The notes below the pieces were generated by a model. It was not told the DNA's origin. It saw nothing but the letters and a program-made list of their open reading frames with translations, and did no database searches. Shown here piece by piece: positions 54,931 through 62,136 of a DNA stretch of 64,000 bases. The stretch comes from Dyadobacter sp. CY326 (GTDB lineage Bacteria > Bacteroidota > Bacteroidia > Cytophagales > Spirosomataceae). The stretch spans positions 124,001 to 188,000 of the forward strand of contig NZ_JAJUXI010000014.1 of the NCBI RefSeq assembly GCF_021390515.1. Reading direction: 5' to 3'. How positions within the stretch are numbered: position 1 is the first letter of the stretch; each line of letters opens with the position of its first letter. Made by a program: the position numbers and the translations under genes.

Positions 54931-55515
54931 TTAATCTCCCAATTCCTTGATCATGAAATAGATTTGCCGCTCGGGCATTTGATACAAGGGCTTTATTTTC
55001 CCTATATACAGGAAGCCGAGATCTTCCAGCGGTTTGATGCGAGAGGCAACGGGCTGCGCAATGATCACCTTAATGCCGTGCGTTGCTGCGTAATGGATTC
55101 GCGCTTCGTCAAGCAATGTTGAAAATCCATTTCCACGATATTTCGGCGCAACCACAAGTCTGTTTAACGATGCATATGGGCCATTTCCAAAGTTTTGTAA
55201 AACAGTTCCGTCGAACAGATCGGCGTGCGGAATGGAGCTGTAATCGTTGTGAAAGCTCATTCTTGCGGCGGCCACAATTTCCTTATTATGCAGGATTACC
55301 CAATGATGCGCCAGCAGATCTTCGTCGTCGAGCCAGGCTTTATGCGAGAAAAAATCCTGGCTTATGCCCTGCTCATCTTTCCAAGCCAACACCCTGAGCG
55401 CCCCCATTTCATCCAGCCGTTCGGGATAATCCAGCTTCACAAGCAGGAACTCCGAATTTCTGATTTCAAACCTTGTTTCCATTAAGCGAGGGGGTTTTAT
55501 ATGCACTAATTCCAT
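54931..55515 (-). CDS. GNAT-family acyltransferase
   Basis: 194 aa from the ATG at 55515; an internal ATG at 55482 gives 183 aa. The first half has the conserved ALRVLAWKDEQG and HHWVILHNKEIVAAARM. The acyl-CoA loop is LVVAPKYRGNGFSTLLDEA (R/QxxGxG form), followed by IIAQPVASRIKPLEDLGF. It resembles the N-acyltransferases related to autoinducer/N-acyl amino acid synthases as much as ordinary GNATs, so the product might be a small signal molecule; this is speculative. 15 nt after the TonB receptor gene and 3 nt before the HEAT gene. Confidence 0.85.
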   Translation of the reverse strand: MELVHIKPPRLMETRFEIRNSEFLLVKLDYPERLDEMGALRVLAWKDEQGISQDFFSHKAWLDDEDLLAHHWVILHNKEIVAAARMSFHNDYSSIPHADLFDGTVLQNFGNGPYASLNRLVVAPKYRGNGFSTLLDEARIHYAATHGIKVIIAQPVASRIKPLEDLGFLYIGKIKPLYQMPERQIYFMIKELGD

Positions 55516-55530
55516 TTGGAAGCGTAAAGT

Positions 55531-58161
55531 CTATTTTCTGTTTGTGTCAAAAAGCAGCCCGATTGAAAAAACACGGCCTTCCTGCGGATAACGAGACGCT
55601 GACGTTACGCCCTCGGCTGCACGAATGCCCGGCACAAAATATTCGTGGTTCAACACATTGGAAACCTGAACCTGTAAGCTCAACATATTCAGGATGTTAT
55701 GATAAGTCAATGTTGAATTCAGCAAATAAATCGGCTCGAAACGGGTGATCGGATTGCTGCTTCCGGAGGTTCCAACGCCGGATTTGCGCGCACTGATGTA
55801 GTTGTTGGTGACGCTGATGCTCAGGTTTTTAACGGGCTCATAAACCGCTCCAAGGTTGGCAGACCAGGGCGCAATGTCGCTTACCGGAATTTTCTGACCT
55901 TCCACTTTGCTCAGGTCACGCGGCTTGCTGTAAGTAAAGTTGCCCCATACATTCAGGTTTTTGATGTCATATCTGGCTTCGGACTGCAAGCCCATGATCC
56001 GCTGCTTGCCCAATGCCTGGAACTGCTGCGTGGTCCCGCCGCCTGGCAGCGTGGCCGTCGCCAAACCCACCGCATTGCTGTAATTGGCAATGTAACCCGC
56101 CACATTGAACGACATGGCTTTGCTAAAACGCACCGAAACACTGCCTTCGATATTTTTCACGCGCTCAGGTTGCAAGTTTGGATTGTTAAGCTGCCGCTCG
56201 CGGCTTGTGGCGTATTTTTGAAGATAGGAAGCATCTTTAAATGCCTCAGTATAAATGCCTTTGAATACAAATTTCCCTTTTGAATAAATCAAACTCAAAC
56301 GCGGGTTAAACACGAATCCATAACCGCCATTGGAGCGGATCTGATTGTGATCCAGCCTCGCGCCCAGGACCATTTTCAAGCTTTCGGTCCAGTTATATGT
56401 CGCTTGTGAGAAGATGCCAATGTCAAAAACCCGGAAGTTATCACCTCCTGCGAGCGTGGAATCCGGTCGGCCGGTTTCATCTGCATTCTCGGCTTGCGAT
56501 GTAATGTAATTGGCCTGAATAATGCTGTTTCGGATCTCAATGCCGCTGTTAATGTCCAGCTTGGGCAAAGGCGTAAGCAAAACGCGAAACTCGTTCCGAA
56601 GCTGGTTGGAAACGCGATACCAGTAAGGGATGGCGTAAGTCGGTTTGCGCGCATTCAGTAAATCGATAACCCCGTAACTGCCATTGAAATAGCCGCGGTA
56701 AGTGGGCAGGTTGGTGGCGCCGTTCAGCTCGTGCAGCCGATAGGAAGTTAGGTTCATGATCTGGACCTTCTCCGATATAAATTTATTGTAGGTCAAAGAA
56801 AAAGCCTTGTTATTAGCCACCCAGCGGGACACATCGGGCGTTACAATGCGGGAGCGATTGGTGTACCAGGGCGTCGCGCCTTCGTCCGTCTTCCAGCTCA
56901 TGAGTGAGATCATAAAATCCTTGAACTCGACTTTTGCCCGGATAAAAAAGTTTCTGGAATCATCATTAAAACCAACCTGATTTCCATTCACATTGGCCTG
57001 AAACAAATTCGCATTATCCAGTTCCGCCGCTCTGGCTTTTCCTGCATCGGTCAGACTTAATGCATTTGCAGCGCCATTGGCATCATAACCAATCTGATAC
57101 AGATCGCTGTTTGGAAAAAGCGTCGTGAGTTTATTATTCGTAATGTAAGTCTGGGCGGCGGTGCCTTTAATATTTTGCTGTGTGGGATAATTGTCAGCCG
57201 TTCTGGGATCGTAATTCCATTCGGGATATTTGGTGTAATCCAGCTCGTTAGAAGCAAAATAGCGGGATGTAACAGAAACCGCAACGTCCTTCGTGCGAAC
57301 CGTTACGACGCCATCCACCAGTTTTGTATTCAGCGATCCATAGCGAACCTGCCCGTTCGTAGAAACGACCATTTTTTTCCCTTCAGGCATTTCACGATCC
57401 AGGAAACGTTTGGTAATGAGGTTAATAACGCCCATAAATGCATTGGCTCCATACATGGTGGAAGCAGGGCCATAGATCACTTCCACGCGCTCAATGTCGG
57501 ACAATGCATATTGTCTGGAAATGGGAATGTTGTCGGAGTTCAAGTCATTTTCCTCCACGCCATCCACGAGCAGAATGGTGCGGTCGTTGGAAGTGGAGCG
57601 ATAACCGCGCTGGTAAAATGTCACATACGAAGGCCCGTTCCCGCGAATCACGTCGAAGCCGGGAATGTCGTTGAGCATTTGCGTCAAATCTTTATAACCG
57701 CGTTTGATGATGTCAGTTTGGGTCAAAACAGTCACAGTTGCAGGCACTTGCAACAGGTTCTCAGCTTTTTTGGAAACGGATGTGATCTGGATAATGCGGT
57801 CCATGAGATCACGTTGCTGGGCAACGAGATCTTTGAATTGAGGCAGTGCGGAAAATTCGGGTTCATAATTCTGATTAGCAACCAACAGATTTCTGACCGC
57901 CGTCGCAGCCTGCGGAAGCGAGTCGAGTGCCAGATAAGTCAATGCAATGATCTTGTATGCCTGGACTTGCGCATTGGGCGAAAATTTGTTTTTGAGACAA
58001 GGGTTTAATATTTGAAAAACCTCGTCAAAATTGCCTGTCCGGTATTTTCTGTCCGCTTCGGGAATGATCACGGACGCGTCGCAATCTTCCTGTGCAAAAG
58101 CGTTTTGACCCGCAAAAGCAAGAATTATTAGGATAAAAAGGCGTGTAAAATTTTTCATCAT
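55531..58161 (-). CDS. TonB-dependent outer-membrane receptor with N-terminal helical (TPR-like) domain
   Basis: 876 aa from the ATG at 58161 (or 58158); the frame continues to 58212 but the signal peptide MMKNFTRLFILIILAFAGQN begins here. After cleavage (NAFAQ) comes a helical TPR-like region of about 90 residues (AQVQAYKIIALTYLALDSLPQ), in place of the usual carboxypeptidase-regulatory domain. Then the plug (LLQVPATVTVLTQTDIIKRG, VIYGPASTMYGANAFMGVIN) and a beta-barrel of about 600 residues ending RVFSIGLLFDTNRK. Ligand unknown. 4 nt after the nSTAND gene and 15 nt before the GNAT gene. Confidence 0.9.
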   Translation of the reverse strand: MMKNFTRLFILIILAFAGQNAFAQEDCDASVIIPEADRKYRTGNFDEVFQILNPCLKNKFSPNAQVQAYKIIALTYLALDSLPQAATAVRNLLVANQNYEPEFSALPQFKDLVAQQRDLMDRIIQITSVSKKAENLLQVPATVTVLTQTDIIKRGYKDLTQMLNDIPGFDVIRGNGPSYVTFYQRGYRSTSNDRTILLVDGVEENDLNSDNIPISRQYALSDIERVEVIYGPASTMYGANAFMGVINLITKRFLDREMPEGKKMVVSTNGQVRYGSLNTKLVDGVVTVRTKDVAVSVTSRYFASNELDYTKYPEWNYDPRTADNYPTQQNIKGTAAQTYITNNKLTTLFPNSDLYQIGYDANGAANALSLTDAGKARAAELDNANLFQANVNGNQVGFNDDSRNFFIRAKVEFKDFMISLMSWKTDEGATPWYTNRSRIVTPDVSRWVANNKAFSLTYNKFISEKVQIMNLTSYRLHELNGATNLPTYRGYFNGSYGVIDLLNARKPTYAIPYWYRVSNQLRNEFRVLLTPLPKLDINSGIEIRNSIIQANYITSQAENADETGRPDSTLAGGDNFRVFDIGIFSQATYNWTESLKMVLGARLDHNQIRSNGGYGFVFNPRLSLIYSKGKFVFKGIYTEAFKDASYLQKYATSRERQLNNPNLQPERVKNIEGSVSVRFSKAMSFNVAGYIANYSNAVGLATATLPGGGTTQQFQALGKQRIMGLQSEARYDIKNLNVWGNFTYSKPRDLSKVEGQKIPVSDIAPWSANLGAVYEPVKNLSISVTNNYISARKSGVGTSGSSNPITRFEPIYLLNSTLTYHNILNMLSLQVQVSNVLNHEYFVPGIRAAEGVTSASRYPQEGRVFSIGLLFDTNRK

Positions 58162-58165
58162 GGGC

Positions 58166-61100
58166 TTATCTGATGTTGCGGGACAGTTTTTCGTAAGGAA
58201 TATCCTTTCCAATGTATTGGTCCCACTCTTCCTCGGTCAATTCTCTCTTCACTTTTTTAGAAACTTCGGCAAACAGATCGGCGGAGTTAATGTCCCAGAT
58301 CCGAACCGTTTTGTCCGCTCCGGCAGCGAGCAATTTGTTGCCGTCGTGCGTAAACTGAATGTCCATCACCCAGTAATCAAAATCACTGAGTAACACCGGT
58401 TGTTGTTTTGAAATGTCCTCTTTTGCATTCCAAATGCGGATTTTCCAGTCATAACAAGCCGTGGCAATGCGACTTCCGTCGGGTGCGAATGCAATGCTCG
58501 TGATCCCGGACGTGTGCGTTCCCTGCGTTCCGGCTAACGAGTTGGGAACGGGCTCATCATTTGCCATTCTCACATGATAAAGCACGCCCGAGCTAGTCCC
58601 GAAATACAGCTGTTTTTGATCTGGGGTGAATGTCATGGAAAGCAAGCGGCCGCGCAGATTGGGCAGCTTATATTCGGTTGGCTTTGCGTCCAGCTTCGTT
58701 AAGTCAATGCGGAACAGCTTGCCGTTTCCGGTTGCCAGAAACATAAACTGACCATCACCGGGCATTTCAACGGCGGCGATTTCGGTGCCGACATTGATGT
58801 TTTTGAGCACGTCGAGCTTTTTATCGCTTACGTCCCAAAGCCGGATCTGGCCAGCTGAGCTTACTGAAATCAGGTTAGGTTTGTTATGAATGTTCTTGAC
58901 GGTCAGCGAAAAAATAATTCCGTCGTGCCCGATAATGGTTTTGGCAGGAGGCGCGCCCGGTGTAAGGTTGTCCCAGCGCACGATCTGGCCATTGGAGGAG
59001 CCGGTGAAAAACGACTTCCCGTCGGGCATAAACGCCATTGAGCGAATGCTCCTGAATGTCTGCTTGGGATTGCGGAATAAAAGCGGCTTCACGGAAGGCG
59101 TGAGATAATTCCAGAGACTCACAACGCCATCGTCGCCAGCCGTTGCGAAAAGCGAATTGCCGGCTTGCGGCTCGGCAACTACGCGTACAATGTCGTTGTG
59201 CGCGATCAATGTTGCCTTGGCGCCCGCGGCTTTGGACAGTGCATTGAAAATGTCCGGATTTTCGCGTTCTCCGCCGTTTTTAATGTTAAAATCATACGCT
59301 TTCAAAGCCAATAATGCAGTCAGCTCGTCGCCCGCTGGCATTTGAAATGATTGTATTGCAATGAAACGCGCCACTGCTTTCGAGCGCTGTTTCAATGCAT
59401 CGTTTCTTGAAGTTTCGGCTTCTTTCTGTGCAGATTGCGCATACACTTTCTGGCGATCCGATTCCTTTTGCGCGGTTACCGCGTATTCTTTCTGAATTTC
59501 TGTTTGTTTCTGCGATTCTACGGCTGCCTTTCTGGCATTATCGGCCTGGATTTTCTGCTCTTCGGCGATCTGCTTGGCGATTTTTGCGGCGATGCTTTCT
59601 TTCACGGCTTTTTCCTGCTCCCTTACCGCAATGCCTTTTTGTTCTTCGGTTAATGTCTTTTGGAGCTCGGCAAATGTGCCTTGCTGTTCCGCGATTTTCT
59701 TTTGAGAAATGGCTTCACGCGTCTGATCCTCTGCGCGTTGCCGCTCTTCCAATGCGAGACTTTCTTTTTCCAGTGCTGTTTTTTCACTTTGCTGCGCCTG
59801 CGTCCGCAACACAAGCGCGACGATCAGGAACAATAACGACACCAATGAGCTGATCCCGAGCACAGAAGCGAAGATCCTTGCCTTGCGGAGTTCGCGTTTC
59901 TGGCGGTCTTCTTTTTGCCTTACTTCGAGCTCGTATTGTTTTTTACTATAATCTAAAAAATTGGTTGCACGCTCAAAAAACGGATCGTAACGCTGCGCCC
60001 ATTCCAATGTTGGCTCGCTCTCTTTCAGCCATTTAAGTCCTAGCTGCAATTCTGGATTGACCCAAAGTCCTGTCCGGCCTTCCTGATAAAGTGAGGCGGA
60101 ATAACTAAGCTGTTTGTAAAGTTTGGCCGATTCCAGTTCTTCCTCGATCCACTTCCGGCATCTTTCCCAGAACGTTAAAACCTTTTCAACCGAAACATCA
60201 ATGATGGAGTCGTGATCAATTTTCACGCCCGGTTTCGGCGTCAGGATGGAGACGCCATTTTCCCTGAAAACGTGAATTACATCGATCAGCAGATAATCGG
60301 GAATGCCGGTGATCTGGATGATTTCACGCAAAACAGTCGGGTGCAGCGAGGAAGTGTCGCTCGGGCCGAGCACGATGAGTGATTTGAAAAGTTTGGCTGC
60401 CGCATTGCGTCGTTTTTCGTCCAGCCGCTGCGTGTAAATTTCTTCCGCGTGCATCGTGATCGATTCCTGCATGGTTCCAATGGCCTCATAATCAGCACGG
60501 GAAACGGGAGAAGAAAATGGTTTGGTCGATTTCCAGCGGTCCCAGGTACGCATTAATGCGTGTTGCAGAATCGGCAGGAAATCAGGATTTTCGGCAAGTT
60601 CTTTCAGCAATCCGGTAACGAGTTCGGGCTCAATGCTGGCGCCTGCGGATTCGACGGGACCGACGATCACCTGCTTTACTTCCTCCGCGTTCATTTTGGG
60701 AAGAAGATAATAACCTCTGTTAATGACCTCGGTAAGTCCGTTGAATTCCGTGCAATGATCCAGATAATCCGAACGCATGGTGATCACGGCGTGCACCGGA
60801 AGCTCGCGCTGGTTGATGAGCGTCAGGAGCAACTGAACGAACGCATTGGTTCTGCTTTTTCCAGAAAAATCCTCTGACAGTTCATAGCGGAAAATTTCTT
60901 CGAACTGGTCTATTACCAAAAGGATTTTCTGCTCGCTAATGGCCGAAAGCAATGTCAAAACGGCTTTTGGATCACTGCTGAGTTCTTTTTCCAGCAACAA
61001 CGGATCGCGGCTTTCCCACACAGGATGATCGCTCCGCAACGCTGCTTTTAGTGCATCGACGAAGTTTCGCACCGGATTTCCGCCCGGCCTGAAAATGATC

Positions 61101-61333
61101 ACTTTCCATCTGTTCGCCGCGTCGCCTTCTTCCAATGAAGGAATGAGCCCTGCCTTAATTAATGAAGATTTCCCACTTCCCGACGACCCGATCAACGCAA
61201 GAAAGCGCCCGTCCAGGAGTTTGTTTTTCAACTCCCGGATGTGCGCGTCCCTGCCGAAGAACAGTGCATGATCTTCATAATCATAACTCCTGAGACCCGG
61301 AAATGGGTTGGAAACAGTAGAATTCTCAACCAT
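58166..61333 (-). CDS. nSTAND1 ATPase with membrane segment, coiled coil and WD40 domain
   Basis: 1055 aa. N-terminal block NPFPGLRSYDYEDHALFFGR, Walker A GSSGSGKSS (49-57, K55) and Walker B ILLVIDQFEEIF (D142, E145/E146) of the nSTAND1 NTPase family. Helical middle to about 480, hydrophobic segment 486-509 (ASVLGISSLVSLLFLIVALV), a long Glu/Lys/Gln-rich coiled coil (about 510-660), then WD40 repeats (about 690-1035) ending KTVRIWDINS. STAND ATPases oligomerise on signal binding. Located between the anti-sigma-like gene (5 nt) and the TonB receptor gene (4 nt), so it is part of the signalling unit. Confidence 0.92.
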   Translation of the reverse strand: MVENSTVSNPFPGLRSYDYEDHALFFGRDAHIRELKNKLLDGRFLALIGSSGSGKSSLIKAGLIPSLEEGDAANRWKVIIFRPGGNPVRNFVDALKAALRSDHPVWESRDPLLLEKELSSDPKAVLTLLSAISEQKILLVIDQFEEIFRYELSEDFSGKSRTNAFVQLLLTLINQRELPVHAVITMRSDYLDHCTEFNGLTEVINRGYYLLPKMNAEEVKQVIVGPVESAGASIEPELVTGLLKELAENPDFLPILQHALMRTWDRWKSTKPFSSPVSRADYEAIGTMQESITMHAEEIYTQRLDEKRRNAAAKLFKSLIVLGPSDTSSLHPTVLREIIQITGIPDYLLIDVIHVFRENGVSILTPKPGVKIDHDSIIDVSVEKVLTFWERCRKWIEEELESAKLYKQLSYSASLYQEGRTGLWVNPELQLGLKWLKESEPTLEWAQRYDPFFERATNFLDYSKKQYELEVRQKEDRQKRELRKARIFASVLGISSLVSLLFLIVALVLRTQAQQSEKTALEKESLALEERQRAEDQTREAISQKKIAEQQGTFAELQKTLTEEQKGIAVREQEKAVKESIAAKIAKQIAEEQKIQADNARKAAVESQKQTEIQKEYAVTAQKESDRQKVYAQSAQKEAETSRNDALKQRSKAVARFIAIQSFQMPAGDELTALLALKAYDFNIKNGGERENPDIFNALSKAAGAKATLIAHNDIVRVVAEPQAGNSLFATAGDDGVVSLWNYLTPSVKPLLFRNPKQTFRSIRSMAFMPDGKSFFTGSSNGQIVRWDNLTPGAPPAKTIIGHDGIIFSLTVKNIHNKPNLISVSSAGQIRLWDVSDKKLDVLKNINVGTEIAAVEMPGDGQFMFLATGNGKLFRIDLTKLDAKPTEYKLPNLRGRLLSMTFTPDQKQLYFGTSSGVLYHVRMANDEPVPNSLAGTQGTHTSGITSIAFAPDGSRIATACYDWKIRIWNAKEDISKQQPVLLSDFDYWVMDIQFTHDGNKLLAAGADKTVRIWDINSADLFAEVSKKVKRELTEEEWDQYIGKDIPYEKLSRNIR

Positions 61334-61338
61334 ATGTT

Positions 61339-61764
61339 TCAGGTTGCGGCAATTTTCATTACAAATTTGTTTCGGTTTTTTCCATCGGCATATTCATAGG
61401 AAAACTCATCGACACCATTGATGGTCAGGAAAATACCCAGTCCGCCAATGCCGCGTTCTTCCAGCGAAAGCGTCAAATCCTGCGCATTGGGCAGCTCTTT
61501 CGCCAACGGGTCAAACGGTGCGGCAATGTCTTCCAGGATCACCACCAGTTTGTCGTCCTTGATCTCGCTTAAAACCTGAAAGTCAGCTTCAATGCCAGGT
61601 TCCTGATAACCGTACAAAATGATGTTTGTAGCGATCTCATCAACCGCCAGTTTAAGGCTGTAAGTTGGTTTTTTCGCCAAACCAGCCTGTTGCGAGAGCT
61701 CACCAATGTATTCCCGAAGCGCATCGAGAGAATCAACAGTGCCGGGAAAACTTTTCGATTCCAT
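61339..61764 (-). CDS. RsbW/SpoIIAB-like anti-sigma ATPase
   Basis: 141 aa GHKL ATPase. N box LKLAVDEIATNIILYGY (E43, N47), G1-like ILEDIAAPFDPL, and ERGIGGLGIFLTINGVDEF (G2). The family phosphorylates its STAS partner and, in sigma-B-type systems, holds a sigma factor. It lies 12 nt after the STAS gene and 5 nt before the nSTAND gene. No sigma factor is in the window, so its target may be another protein. Confidence 0.92.
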   Translation of the reverse strand: MESKSFPGTVDSLDALREYIGELSQQAGLAKKPTYSLKLAVDEIATNIILYGYQEPGIEADFQVLSEIKDDKLVVILEDIAAPFDPLAKELPNAQDLTLSLEERGIGGLGIFLTINGVDEFSYEYADGKNRNKFVMKIAAT

Positions 61765-61776
61765 TATCAGGAGATG

Positions 61777-62097
61777 TTAAACTGGATATTGATCAACGAT
61801 TGTTACGCTGTGTTGCAGACCGGTTTTGGTAAGCGTGTCTACGATCAGCTCCTGTGGTCTCACAATGTAAATGGATAATTTCGGACCGATTTTTTGTTTT
61901 GAGTAAATCAAAACGCGAAGTCCTGCGGATGACATAAAGTTAAGATCCTCCAAGTCAAGCACCAATGAATCAATGGGTTGGTTAGCAATTTTCTCAATTT
62001 CTGTTTGAAAAACACGCGCCGAAAGTGAATCCAGCTCGCCATGCAGCGTAAAAGTAGCCACCTGGTCTTGTATTAATGATTCTATTTGAAAAGCCAT
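61777..62097 (-). CDS. STAS-domain anti-anti-sigma-like protein
   Basis: 106 aa, one STAS domain. The block LVLDLEDLNFMSSAGLRVLI contains S57, at the position of the serine phosphorylated in SpoIIAA. Together with the adjacent RsbW-like ATPase and the distant PP2C phosphatase it forms the classic partner-switching set. 12 nt before the ATPase gene and 39 nt after the debranching enzyme gene. Confidence 0.93.
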   Translation of the reverse strand: MAFQIESLIQDQVATFTLHGELDSLSARVFQTEIEKIANQPIDSLVLDLEDLNFMSSAGLRVLIYSKQKIGPKLSIYIVRPQELIVDTLTKTGLQHSVTIVDQYPV

Positions 62098-62136
62098 TTT
62101 GGATTAATGTTTTGAGTTTTAAAATACTTATTAATG

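Noticed and set aside
57175..58008. 277-codon open frame on the plus strand
   Set aside because: Antisense to the TonB receptor, whose reading frame is clearly the coding one; composition is that of an antisense shadow.
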